Shown here in pieces: positions 7,366 through 15,878 of a stretch of DNA of 23,644 bases. Numbering within the stretch: position 1 is the first letter of the stretch; each line of letters opens with the position of its first letter. Location of the stretch: contig JAPYVG010000026.1 in assembly GCA_028277025.1 (NCBI GenBank), forward strand, positions 1 through 23,644, read 5' to 3'. Below the pieces are notes generated by a model. The model did not search any database. It was given only the letters and a program-made list of their open reading frames with translations, and had not been told where the DNA came from. The position numbers and the translations under genes were made by a program. Origin of the DNA: Sulfolobaceae archaeon (GTDB lineage Archaea > Thermoproteota > Thermoprotei_A > Sulfolobales > Sulfolobaceae).

Positions 7366-8328
7366 CTACACGGAAAGCATTGAATTACTACGCACTTTTT
7401 TAAGATAGAAACTTCTACCTTTCTCCGCCGAGAACGCTGCCATCAAAGAGAGTCCTTGAAGGAAAAAATTCCATTTAGTTGGGTATTTTAAAGAATATTT
7501 TAAGTTCTTTATTACGTCAATTAAGGCTTCTCTCCTACTAATTTCTTTAGAAAGCATCTTATATATTAGCTCACGCTGAATAACTGAGATTTCAATAAAA
7601 TCTTTCAAAACTTTACTATTAAATATCCGTTTAAAATATAATGCGTCCTCATATTGCATCCTGAATAATGATAGATTTACGTCCTTATTACCGCTTTTGT
7701 TCGTAAGAAGTCTATAATGAGTTAACCTTCTAAAATCTATCATGATAGGTAGCCTATTTTCTATGGCACAGAATAATAGAAATGTATCAACAGTTATCTT
7801 AACGTTTCTCAATAGGTCAATGCACCTCATCGCTAGATCTCTACTAATTACAATGGAACTTACATTAAATCCAGCTTTAAACTTAAACAAAAGCTTCTTC
7901 AATTTTTGTGAGTCAATATCACTGTAATATACAAATCCTCGGTTATCTATAGAAGAATAGGAACCTATTGCTTTGTCAAAAAATATCTCTTGATCATTAT
8001 GATAAAATCCTATATCATATTCATTGAATTTGTGGACGACTTCCCTAATTTTATTCTTACTAAATAAATCATCATCTTCTAAGAAGAATAATATATCGCC
8101 AGAACTCTGAGATATACCCAATGAGATCTTTCCGCCTAACGTTTCATCGTCCGTGTAAATATTCTTTATATGATACGCCCCTAAAAAAGAGTCGATCTCA
8201 TTGTCCTTGAAATTCTTCACTACTATAATTTCTGTTGGTCCTAATGAATTTTCCATGATGGACTTAATAGCATCTTTTATAAACGCCTTTCTCTTGTACG
8301 CTGTAACAATTACTGTGGATCTTAGCAC
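7366..8328 (-). CDS. Family 2 glycosyltransferase
   Basis: The 320-residue product has a GT-A fold signature: T-V-I-V-T-A-Y-K-R at 5-13, T-E-I-I-V-V-K-N-F near 32-40, and S-S-G-D-I-L-F-F-L-E-D-D-D-L-F near 74-88, where the Asp cluster is the metal and nucleotide-sugar binding site. The C-terminal 200 residues are family-variable and rich in charged and aromatic residues. The start is GTG, with AAATAAAA (minus strand, 8351-8358) centred 26 bases upstream. It is a clear paralogue of the gene at 11314-12321, sharing the V-I-V-T-A-Y opening and the S-S-G-D plus L-E-D-D-D-L-F block. Its stop abuts the stop of the converging glycosyltransferase with no spacer. Confidence 0.87.
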   Translation of the reverse strand: MLRSTVIVTAYKRKAFIKDAIKSIMENSLGPTEIIVVKNFKDNEIDSFLGAYHIKNIYTDDETLGGKISLGISQSSGDILFFLEDDDLFSKNKIREVVHKFNEYDIGFYHNDQEIFFDKAIGSYSSIDNRGFVYYSDIDSQKLKKLLFKFKAGFNVSSIVISRDLAMRCIDLLRNVKITVDTFLLFCAIENRLPIMIDFRRLTHYRLLTNKSGNKDVNLSLFRMQYEDALYFKRIFNSKVLKDFIEISVIQRELIYKMLSKEISRREALIDVIKNLKYSLKYPTKWNFFLQGLSLMAAFSAEKGRSFYLKKVRSNSMLSV

Positions 8329-8401
8329 AAAGACTATAATACGCTTTGTCTTTTATTTCTTTATAACGACTAACTATGCTTATTTAAAGAGGTTCTAATA
8401 A

Positions 8402-8557
8402 GTTATTTCAATAGATATCCATTATGAATACTCTTTACTGAAAAGAAAATTGGAGAATGCCAGATTTAAAGTGAAAGTAACTAAACCAGCATTATGGGAT
8501 AATCAATTTAGAAGAGGGTTAATATTAGGTAAACTGTACGCTTTCAGAGAATCTTAA
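8402..8557 (+). pseudogene. Unidentified gene remnant
   Basis: After a TAA at 8399-8401 a frame of 51 residues runs to a TAA at 8555-8557 without an ATG near its beginning. It encodes I-S-I-D-I-H-Y-E-Y near its N end and F-R-R-G-L-I-L-G-K-L-Y-A-F-R-E-S at its end, which looks like protein rather than random translation. It probably is the C-terminal end of a gene whose front was deleted. I do not recognise the family. It points toward the remnant at 8560-8874, so two truncated genes meet here. Confidence 0.4.
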
Positions 8558-8559
8558 CA

Positions 8560-8874
8560 TTATAATAATGACATTAAGTCTCTGTAATATCTCTCAACTA
8601 CTAAATCCCAAGGAAGTTTAGTAATAGCTTTAAGGTTGTGCTTAAGAGATTTAACTTGATAATAATTAATAAGCCAATAATCTAAATCAAAAATTAGTTT
8701 AATATTCTCGCTTTTTAAATCCTTTAATGTTACATTAATTTGATTCTAATCATTCGTCTTATATACAATTCTGATACTATCGCCATATAACTGCATGAGT
8801 CTACTAATGATCTGTTTCTCAATGTATCCCCCTGACTGTGCATCATAATCTACAAGAACTCCTATTTTTACCAT
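8560..8874 (-). pseudogene. N-terminal remnant of a GT-B-like glycosyltransferase
   Basis: The reading frame starts with ATG at 8874, only 7 bases after the stop of the large membrane protein gene, so it belonged to the same operon. The first 42 residues begin V-K-I-G-V-L-V-D-Y-D-A-Q-S-G-G-Y-I, the pattern of a GT-B acceptor domain (first strand, then a Gly-rich loop). A TAG at 8746-8748 interrupts it. The same frame continues with I-K-L-I-F-D-L-D-Y-W-L and L-P-W-D-L-V-V-E-R-Y-Y to a TAA at 8560-8562. The total of about 104 residues is under a third of a normal enzyme, and the donor domain is absent, so the gene is dead. The protein assignment rests on the N-terminal pattern only. Confidence 0.6.
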
Positions 8875-8881
8875 TTTGAAC

Positions 8882-11116
8882 TCACTTTTTGAAATTTTTG
8901 AACTTATATATTACATAAATTAATGCCAATATTATTAAGCCAGAGAATGTTATTATGTAAAGTAAATGTACTGTACTCACTATACCCAGTTCTAAAACCG
9001 CTTCGTATTTCCCAGCAGGCATTAGCCACGCATTCGCGTAACCATTGGCTATATAATGATGGGTATTTATCTCACCGTGTATTATTACTTCCCATAATTG
9101 CGAGTAGCCCTCATCGAAAACTAAATAAAACGGTTTTGAAGCATTAACTTGGATTTCATATACTTCATTCCAGTAATTATTAACAATTTTTATATGAACG
9201 TCCGATATATTGGTTATATTTACAGCATCTAATCCATAAATCACGCTCTGTGTTTGAGCTTTCAGCGTATTATTTGAGTAAAGAAAGAACAATTGATTAC
9301 AACTTAGGTTCTCTACAAGTCCTTCCGATGGATATAATAGACTTACATTCAAGTTTATTACGTAAACATTGTAATACTTATTTTCCATTAATAACGTTAT
9401 ATTTGGAGCTCTTGATAACGCATCAATGAACTTCGTATAATTCCAAGGATAGCCTCCTGCGTGACCCAAGGGCACACCAGGACCAGGGTATTCTTGCTTG
9501 TTAAGAACGATATATTTAGCACCTAATAGAACGAAGTAATTTGTTATATTTTTGAAATCACAACTAGGGAAATATTCATATAAAGGATATACAACGTTTA
9601 CTGCAGGAGACTTTATTACGGTCCCGTATATGTAATCTGAAAGCGGGTATATTGTATACCATACTGCCTTAGTTCCGTTATCATCATACATGCCAGAAGC
9701 GTATTGTTGAGGGAATTCTAATATATTGTAATAAGCAGCATGAGAACTGAGATAATTGCCAGTATTAACTAACTCAGATGGAGGATAAAAAATGTTTGTA
9801 GCGCTTACTGGTAGATTGAAAGCCCTAAAACCTGCATGATATTCTCCGATCCTAAAAGAGTAAATATAAGACGATAATATAATTAATATAACTATTATAG
9901 CTAATATTTTTTTATAATTAGAATTTATGAACGAGATTGCCCATGGAATGACGTATGAAAATGTAAGGCTACTTGTAAATGATAAAACGAAACCTGAGAA
10001 AATAAATTGTATGCTATACATGAGTCCGATGACTGCAAATCCGATAGGCGTTGAAGATAATGAGTACAATGGAATAACGTCTATTATTCCAGTTAACAAT
10101 CCTCCAACAAGTATAAACGGAAATAATATAGACAAGAGGAACTTACTAATTTTATCCTTCTCAATTCCAAAAACAAATGCTACTAATGATACAAATACTA
10201 AAAGACCTACGAAATCATAATTTGAAAATAAAGAAAATACTGTTTGTATATGATAACTCTCATAAGTAGACAAGGTCTCCGAGATAACTATAGGCTTACC
10301 TAAAAATTTCTGATGAGTGCCAACGTTGTACGCACCTATTGATGCATTTATAGTTTGATACAATTGTTCGAGACCAGCGACTATACTAAATAGAAATATT
10401 ATAGCGTTTCTACTCATAAGTTTACCTAAAGTACCCTTTTTGCTTAATTTCCACATAGAGAACATTATCAACACATATATAACAATAGCCCATAATAGAA
10501 ATGTAAATGTTGTAAATTGAGTGCCACTAAATAATATTAAATAAATTGAAAATAAGGAGAATGTAATGTAATCTTTATCTAAAAAAACGTATTTTATACT
10601 AAAATATAAAAATAAAGGAAAAAGTGAATAAAAGACGAAGAAGGGATAGTTTACACCTAAAATTGGAGGGGAATATGCATAAAAACCCCATGTATATAAA
10701 AACCCTCCTGCAAGAGCCCCAACATACGTATATTTGTCTATTTTTTTATCAAATATTTTTTCAATTATGCCTAATAGTTTTATAAAACCTATTTGTGATA
10801 GATATAAAAATATTAAAAGATATAAAAATTCAGAAATATATAATGATAAATGAAAAATATCATAAAACAAATAAATGAATAAACCTATGAATAAAGAATC
10901 TTGGGAATATGCATTAGGAGCTCCAGGGAAGAAAGGATCATTCCAATAATCTAGAAATATTTTATTGAGCCATATTATCGGATTAAAGGGAAAGTTTGAA
11001 TCCAGCCAATAAATTATCCCACCCTGAAGATAAGTAGATAATAACGCAGCATCTAAGAATAAAGGTATCAAATAATACAAAAGTTTAATAACGCTAACTT
11101 TCTTCAGTTCTATCAT
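8882..11116 (-). CDS. Large polytopic membrane protein, GT-C/YfhO-like
   Basis: The 744-residue product has about ten or more hydrophobic segments across residues 8-425, one more at the C terminus (about 715-737), and a large polar domain between them. The first extracytoplasmic loop, near residues 30-70, holds D-S-N-F-P-F-N-P and F-F-P-G-A-P-N-A-Y-S, in the place where GT-C enzymes keep their catalytic acidic residue. The polar domain ends with F-Y-L-V-F-D-E-G-Y-S-Q-L-W-E-V and A-N-A-W-L-M-P-A-G-K-Y, which resembles the end of YfhO-type proteins. I infer a membrane glycosyltransferase using lipid-linked sugars, or a glycan-assembly factor. TTG at 11119 is also possible as a start, but ATG at 11116 is preferred. 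A pseudogene follows 7 bases downstream. Confidence 0.65.
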   Translation of the reverse strand: MIELKKVSVIKLLYYLIPLFLDAALLSTYLQGGIIYWLDSNFPFNPIIWLNKIFLDYWNDPFFPGAPNAYSQDSLFIGLFIYLFYDIFHLSLYISEFLYLLIFLYLSQIGFIKLLGIIEKIFDKKIDKYTYVGALAGGFLYTWGFYAYSPPILGVNYPFFVFYSLFPLFLYFSIKYVFLDKDYITFSLFSIYLILFSGTQFTTFTFLLWAIVIYVLIMFSMWKLSKKGTLGKLMSRNAIIFLFSIVAGLEQLYQTINASIGAYNVGTHQKFLGKPIVISETLSTYESYHIQTVFSLFSNYDFVGLLVFVSLVAFVFGIEKDKISKFLLSILFPFILVGGLLTGIIDVIPLYSLSSTPIGFAVIGLMYSIQFIFSGFVLSFTSSLTFSYVIPWAISFINSNYKKILAIIVILIILSSYIYSFRIGEYHAGFRAFNLPVSATNIFYPPSELVNTGNYLSSHAAYYNILEFPQQYASGMYDDNGTKAVWYTIYPLSDYIYGTVIKSPAVNVVYPLYEYFPSCDFKNITNYFVLLGAKYIVLNKQEYPGPGVPLGHAGGYPWNYTKFIDALSRAPNITLLMENKYYNVYVINLNVSLLYPSEGLVENLSCNQLFFLYSNNTLKAQTQSVIYGLDAVNITNISDVHIKIVNNYWNEVYEIQVNASKPFYLVFDEGYSQLWEVIIHGEINTHHYIANGYANAWLMPAGKYEAVLELGIVSTVHLLYIITFSGLIILALIYVIYKFKNFKK

Positions 11117-11120
11117 CAAG

Positions 11121-11125
11121 ACCTC
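11121..11125 (-). promoter_or_regulatory. Shine-Dalgarno site for the large membrane protein
   Basis: On the minus strand GAGGT lies just before TTG-ATG. It matches the crenarchaeal anti-Shine-Dalgarno end of 16S rRNA and marks this gene as having a leader, unlike most neighbours. It supports a start at 11116 or the adjacent TTG. Confidence 0.5.
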
Positions 11126-11313
11126 TTCACTAAATCCTCTAAATAAATTTTATGCAATATAGCTCTAGAAAAACTCAGAAAAGAGAATTTGTGTTAAATA
11201 AATTCTTCTATGCTTCACTCCTTTTCGATCCTAAATGTAGGAATAGAATTAATTATAGATCTAACTAATCTATTAAAAGTAAATCTCGATGTCGATAAAC
11301 TACTACTTATATT

Positions 11314-12321
11314 TCATTCAAATAATTTTTTGTACAATAACATTCTATCGTTGAATATACGTCTCTGTATAATTCTTTTAACGCTGAGGGGTAAAAACGA
11401 AGCTACTCCAAGAACAAAATTCATTAAGCTTTTCTCGCCATAGGGATTATGAAGTAGTCTAAATACATCTCGAATAGATAGGTTACACTCGTTATTCGAG
11501 GAGAAAAGCTTATGCAAAACCTTTAAAAATATATAATCGTAGTAAAGAATTCGTTCAAGATCAGTGCCTTTAGTTAAATTATAAATAGCTAACATATCTA
11601 AACATTGGTATTTATATTTCTCAGCATAATAAGTTGCAAACTCATTAAAGTTTGTCAATTTAAAACTCGCAGAAACTTTTTGAAATCTGTACTTACCTAA
11701 AATCTCACTATCTAAATATATATTATACTTAGATAATAATGAAGATACGATATAGAATATGTCTGGTGCTATTCTTATTTTATTTAGATATTCTATTCTA
11801 TGTAATAGTATGTTTTTTCTCATAATCATCGACGAGACTGCAGCGTAGCCTCCTCTATTTCTGAACATGATCAGATAAGCTTCGCTTAGTTTAACTTTTT
11901 CTTTATCTAAATAAATTTTGTTTAAATTATTGATTCCTAATTTTGAAGGTTTTCCTTCTTCATTAATTATCATCATCTTATGGCGATAGAAGCCCAATTT
12001 TCTATCGTTTTCGAAAACACTTAATACTTTACTAAGTTTATTAGGCATAAATAAGTCATCGTCCTCTAAAAGGGCTATTAAATCACCCGAACTTTGTTCG
12101 AGAGCTTCTTTTACTTTAGGGCCTATCCATCTATTCTTAGATAAAATGAGTTTTATACGCTCGCGCTTGCAATATTCTTCCAGTTCAGCATTCTTAAAAT
12201 TAGATACTAAAATTACCTCGTATTTATCTCTCTCTAGGTCCTGATTAATGACACTATTTAATGCGTCCCATATATAAGATCTATACTGATATGCTGTAAC
12301 AATTACGCTAATTTTAATCAC
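11314..12321 (-). CDS. Family 2 glycosyltransferase
   Basis: The 335-residue product opens with I-S-V-I-V-T-A-Y-Q-Y-R at 4-14, then Y-E-V-I-L-V-S-N-F near 34-42, and has S-S-G-D-L-I-A-L-L-E-D-D-D-L-F near 79-93 as the metal and donor binding cluster. It parallels the 7366-8328 enzyme over the catalytic half and even shares K-F-K/S-F-K-like acceptor-half patterns, so the two are probably duplicates that diverged in specificity. The start is GTG at 12321, about 23 bases from a TTTTAAAT box shared with the divergent gene at 12371. A 195-base spacer separates it from the membrane protein gene downstream on the same strand, which has its own Shine-Dalgarno site. Confidence 0.87.
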   Translation of the reverse strand: MIKISVIVTAYQYRSYIWDALNSVINQDLERDKYEVILVSNFKNAELEEYCKRERIKLILSKNRWIGPKVKEALEQSSGDLIALLEDDDLFMPNKLSKVLSVFENDRKLGFYRHKMMIINEEGKPSKLGINNLNKIYLDKEKVKLSEAYLIMFRNRGGYAAVSSMIMRKNILLHRIEYLNKIRIAPDIFYIVSSLLSKYNIYLDSEILGKYRFQKVSASFKLTNFNEFATYYAEKYKYQCLDMLAIYNLTKGTDLERILYYDYIFLKVLHKLFSSNNECNLSIRDVFRLLHNPYGEKSLMNFVLGVASFLPLSVKRIIQRRIFNDRMLLYKKLFE

Positions 12322-12337
12322 GGTACTTCCAGTGGAA

Positions 12338-12348
12338 ATATTTAAAAC
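12338..12348. promoter_or_regulatory. Shared TATA-like box between divergent glycosyltransferases
   Basis: ATATTTAAAAC is centred about 28 bases before the ATG at 12371 on the plus strand and about 22 bases before the GTG at 12321 on the minus strand. The two starts are only 49 bases apart, so both promoters overlap. A second TTTAAA (12353-12358) could serve the minus strand instead. Confidence 0.5.
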
Positions 12349-12370
12349 TTCCTTTAAACTTTTATCTGTG

Positions 12371-13282
12371 ATGTTAATTACAATCGTAACTTATAATCCT
12401 GAAGAAGACTTTGTTGTTGGCATTATAAAGAAAATAAGAGAAAAAGAGGAGAGAGTAAAGATTCTTGTCGTAGATAATCATTCGACTAGAAAACCACTAA
12501 ATAAAGTGCAATTTTTGTCAGACTACTTTATTCCTTTTGATAAGAATTATGGTCTCGGAAAGGCTTATAATAAAGCGACGGAAGTTGCTAAAGAATTGGG
12601 AGAAGATTATATTATGTTTTTGGATCAAGACACGACCATTCTTGATAATTTTGCTCCCAGCAAAGTTGTAAAAGAAGCTAAAGAGCTAAAAGAAAAGGGA
12701 GGTCCACTGCCAATAATATTGAGTGTAAATATAGACAACGCTCTAATAGACAAGGAAATTCCAAACTCTAACTTTTACACAGCTAGGGGGGTAGTCAATA
12801 GCGGTATGATATTGAACGTAGATTATGCGTTAAGACAACCTTTCTTGGAGAGTTTATTTCTTGATAGGTTAGATTTTGAGTACACGTATAGGGCTGAAAA
12901 ATTTGGATATTTACCTCTAGTTTATAGGGAGAGAATGATCTTACATAAGCCCGGCGAAAGGTTAAAATATTATTCGAGGCTATGCGGGAAATTACTGGTA
13001 GCTCTAATGCTCATGTTACATAGGAATGATAAAGATCGTGAAAAGTACAAACAATATCGGTTTTACTCCAATTTCCTAAGATATTATCTCATGTTACGTA
13101 ATGATATATACTTAGGGTTTAGGGGAAAGATACATTCTAGTTTTTGGAAAATGATTATAGTAGACGTATTCATCATGTGCGAAGTTCTTGGGTATAGAAA
13201 GAGCGCTAAATGGATTTTTAGGGCTATTAAGTATGGCTTATTAGGAGATTTAGAAAAAGATAACCAAAAACTCTTCAATTAA
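12371..13282 (+). CDS. Family 2 glycosyltransferase, rhamnosyltransferase-like
   Basis: With ATG at 12371 the product has 303 residues. It begins L-I-T-I-V-T-Y-N-P, then V-K-I-L-V-V-D-N-H-S-T, then F-D-K-N-Y-G-L-G-K-A-Y-N, and D-Y-I-M-F-L-D-Q-D-T, where the DxD-like D-Q-D binds metal and donor. The N-Y-G-L-G/A pattern with L-D-Q-D is typical of rhamnosyl- or galactofuranosyl-transferase-like GT2 enzymes. F-L-D-R-L-D-F-E-Y-T-Y-R-A follows as the usual acceptor-side D/E block. A longer frame opens with GTG at 12332, but that would place the TATA-like box inside the gene, so I prefer 12371 as a leaderless start. The gene converges on the GT4 gene at 13296 with a 13-base gap. Confidence 0.87.
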   Translation: MLITIVTYNPEEDFVVGIIKKIREKEERVKILVVDNHSTRKPLNKVQFLSDYFIPFDKNYGLGKAYNKATEVAKELGEDYIMFLDQDTTILDNFAPSKVVKEAKELKEKGGPLPIILSVNIDNALIDKEIPNSNFYTARGVVNSGMILNVDYALRQPFLESLFLDRLDFEYTYRAEKFGYLPLVYRERMILHKPGERLKYYSRLCGKLLVALMLMLHRNDKDREKYKQYRFYSNFLRYYLMLRNDIYLGFRGKIHSSFWKMIIVDVFIMCEVLGYRKSAKWIFRAIKYGLLGDLEKDNQKLFN

Positions 13283-13295
13283 TTTCTTTAAAAAC

Positions 13296-14459
13296 TCACG
13301 GCATTTCTTCTCTTAGTGCTTTTTCAAAGTTATTTACTGTAGAACTCCATGTAAATCTTTTTGCGGTCTCTAATCCATTCTCTATTAACTTTTCTCTTAA
13401 CTTATCATCCTGCAGAACCTTAATTAAATTGTCAGATAAAGACTTAACATCACCGGGTTGACTTACCAATGCGTTGTAGCCATTTACAGCATAATCCCTA
13501 GAACCTTTGTTATCACTCATAACTACTGGTGTTCCACAAGCCATAGCCTCTAAGGGCGGCAAACCAAAACCCTCAGCGTAAGATGTGAAAATGAATGCAT
13601 CAGCTGATGAATAAAGCCTAGACAGCTTTTCGTCATCGACATTTGAGAAAACGGTATAAGAAAAATCTATGCCAATAGTTTTAGAATATGTCTTTACTAA
13701 ATTTTTATTACCAACTATTATTGCATGAATAGGTATCTTTTTATTAACTATTTTTAAAACTTCTAAGCCAATGTTGTCGCCTTTATATCTCGGACCCCTT
13801 AGTATTAGCATAACTCTCCTCTTGTCATCATTTTGCAGCTCTCTTTTCGGTCTGAAAACTTCTAAGTTAACACCAGGGTTAGCGATGGTAACTCTAGCGG
13901 TAGGGTTGTTATCAAGTATTAACTGTCTAGTGTAAGAGGAAACTGTAACGAAGGAGAAAGGAAGTTTTAGAGAGAGCTTAAACATGTTTAGTCCTATTTT
14001 CCCTTCATTATTCTCAACTAACTCTGGGAAGTCTTGCATTAAATAAAAAGGCCTTTTACTTTGTGAAAACCAAACGGAGAATGCTGTTAAGTAGTATGTT
14101 GCTATTACAATATCTGAATCAAAATTTTGAATAAAATCAGCTAACTCTGTTATTATGTCATACTTGATGTCTGAAAGAGAGCTAAATGCAATAAGAGCGT
14201 CATACGGTCTTCCCTTACTATTTCTATAGTATATATATTTATATAATTTATATATATAATATAAAACTAAATTTATTTTGTTCAGCTTTAATTGTTTGTA
14301 AATTACCTTGACTTTTAGGCCATTAAACCAACTATGATCTCCCGTTAATGACAAGATATTTACGTCATATCCTTTATCTTTTAATCCATTTGCGACTTCG
14401 AATACATATCTTGCTCCACCGGACGTAGATGTACCTGGTAACACGAATGATATTCTCAT
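13296..14459 (-). CDS. GT-B fold glycosyltransferase, family 4
   Basis: With ATG at 14459 the product has 387 residues. The acceptor domain begins R-I-S-F-V-L-P-G-T-S-T-S-G-G-A-R-Y-V, with the Gly-rich loop of GT4 enzymes. The donor domain has V-M-L-I-L-R-G-P-R-Y-K-G-D near 222-234, A-D-A-F-I-F-T-S-Y near 285-293, and a textbook E-x7-E motif (E296-GFGLPPL-E304) followed by A-C-G-T-P-V-V. This is the most canonical glycosyltransferase in the window. A longer frame starts with TTG at 14483, but a TATA-like box lies at 14485-14497, about 31 bases before the ATG at 14459, which argues for the shorter form. It is divergent from the sulfatase-like gene, 57 bases start to start. Confidence 0.9.
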   Translation of the reverse strand: MRISFVLPGTSTSGGARYVFEVANGLKDKGYDVNILSLTGDHSWFNGLKVKVIYKQLKLNKINLVLYYIYKLYKYIYYRNSKGRPYDALIAFSSLSDIKYDIITELADFIQNFDSDIVIATYYLTAFSVWFSQSKRPFYLMQDFPELVENNEGKIGLNMFKLSLKLPFSFVTVSSYTRQLILDNNPTARVTIANPGVNLEVFRPKRELQNDDKRRVMLILRGPRYKGDNIGLEVLKIVNKKIPIHAIIVGNKNLVKTYSKTIGIDFSYTVFSNVDDEKLSRLYSSADAFIFTSYAEGFGLPPLEAMACGTPVVMSDNKGSRDYAVNGYNALVSQPGDVKSLSDNLIKVLQDDKLREKLIENGLETAKRFTWSSTVNNFEKALREEMP

Positions 14460-14484
14460 CAAAGATATATTCATATGCCACAAT

Positions 14485-14497
14485 AATTTAAAAATTT
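14485..14497. promoter_or_regulatory. Two-way TATA-like box for GT4 and the sulfatase-like gene
   Basis: The near-symmetric A/T block AATTTAAAAATTT lies 26 bases before the ATG at 14517 on the plus strand and about 31 bases before the ATG at 14459 on the minus strand. It could drive both genes. This helps fix the original start of the sulfatase-like gene, which has lost its frame. Confidence 0.5.
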
Positions 14498-14516
14498 AAG
14501 ACAGCAGTAAACTAAT

Positions 14517-15825
14517 ATGGTGTTAGAAAACGAAACCAAATGTAGTATTAATAGTTGTTGATACTTTAAGAAAAGATCACTCCTCAGGACTCGATAAGTT
14601 ACTAAGAATAGGATTTGAAAAAAAGGATTATGCGCTCACAACATCTCCATGGACCCTACCGGCTCATATAAGTATGTTTACGGGACTTTATCCATATTTT
14701 CATGGAGTTCATGAATACTATGGAATAACAAATATAGTAGAGGATTTTAGTAAATTAAGTAAATTGGCCATGAGTAAATTTGATAATCTTATTTCGCTGG
14801 CAAGAGATGAAAATTATGAAACAATAGGAATATCCGCTAATTCGTTTATATCCCCTTCATTTGGCTTTAACTTTGACTTAAACTATTTAGTAGCTTTTCC
14901 ACCACTTAGTGTTATCGATAATGAGATACTGGCAAGTCTACATAAGTACGATTCAAGTCATAAGGCTAAATTGCTTATTTCATTACTTAAGGATAGAGAA
15001 TTTAGTAAGTTAAAATCTCTGATTCTATATAAGCTATTTAATAATAGTCTTAGGGAATATTTCTATTATAAATCAAAAATTTTACATAAAGGTTGTAATT
15101 TAATATTAAAAAAATTATATAAGATTAAATTTACTGATAGATTTTTTTTATTTATAAATATAATGGAGGCTCATGAACCGTATTCCAATGAGATAATAGG
15201 AAAAGATCCGCATGAGAAATATATTTATAATTTTTTAAGATCTATTTTTTTAGGTTCTGCAGAAAACTATATGATAGAACATTATAGACAACATTATAAG
15301 GTACATGCTGTGAACGCAATTAATTGTGTATTAAATATCATATCTATTTTATGGAAAAAAATAAATATCAACAATTCATTAATCATTGTAACATCTGATC
15401 ACGGAAATCATATTGGAGAGAAAGGTAGAGTTAATCATGGTTTCTATTTAAGTGATGAACTGTTAAAGGTTCCATTATATATAAGATATCCTAAGGATAC
15501 AAATAGAGAGTTAAAATTAAAGAGCAATATGAATTCATTAGTAGTAATATATTCCTTAATTAAATCAATTATCTATAGTGAGAATCTTGATATTAATAAT
15601 AATCTAGCAATCTCGGAGTCTTACGGTCCTCAACATACTTTGAGAGCCATAAAATCATATTTTAACTTAACTAGTGCAGATATAAAAAAATATTATACGC
15701 ATAGAATTAGATTATCCTATAACGGTAATTATTTAATTTACGATCTAGAAAAAGATGAGATAATCGAGACTTCACAAGAGTTTAATAGGGCGTATATCCA
15801 AAAAATAAAGGAATTATTTTCTTAA
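14517..15825 (+). pseudogene. Sulfatase/alkaline-phosphatase-fold protein with a 5' frameshift
   Basis: The frame ending at 15825 opens after a TAG at 14524-14526 and encodes K-P-N-V-V-L-I-V-V-D-T-L-R-K-D-H, the first metal-binding strand of the sulfatase/alkaline phosphatase superfamily (Asp codon 14560-14562). Next comes S-P-W-T-L-P-A-H with Thr (14653-14655) as the likely nucleophile instead of the sulfatase Cys, and later V-T-S-D-H-G-N-H (Asp-His at 15397-15402), the second metal site. There is no ATG, GTG or TTG between the TAG and the nucleophile; the first in-frame ATG, at 14674, would lose both key sites. An ATG at 14517, one base out of frame, sits 26 bases from the TATA-like box, so one extra base between 14519 and 14540 probably broke a gene of about 435 codons. 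A role as a phosphoglycerol- or sulfate-ester-type enzyme is possible. There is no signal peptide. Confidence 0.78.
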
Positions 15826-15844
15826 ATTATTTGATCAAATAATT
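15825..15844. terminator. Perfect 20-base palindrome between convergent genes
   Basis: AATTATTTGATCAAATAATT begins at the last base of the sulfatase-like stop codon and lies 35 bases past the stop of the opposite-strand gene at 15879. An exact palindrome between two converging genes suits a two-way transcript-end hairpin, although the low GC makes it weak. A protein-binding site is an alternative. Confidence 0.5.
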
Positions 15845-15878
15845 ATTTAGTATCATTGAGTTTATTAACTATAAAATT

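Noticed and set aside
9927..10220. Plus-strand frame of 97 codons, and another at 8923-9147
   Set aside because: Both are antisense to the large membrane protein; Asn/Thr-rich shadows of hydrophobic codons.
11210..11443. Plus-strand frame of 77 codons
   Set aside because: Overlaps the C terminus of the GT2 gene at 11314 and lacks any recognisable feature.
12332..12370. Upstream GTG extension of the GT2 gene at 12371
   Set aside because: It would place the TATA-like box inside the coding region, and the added residues lie before the conserved GT2 opening strand.
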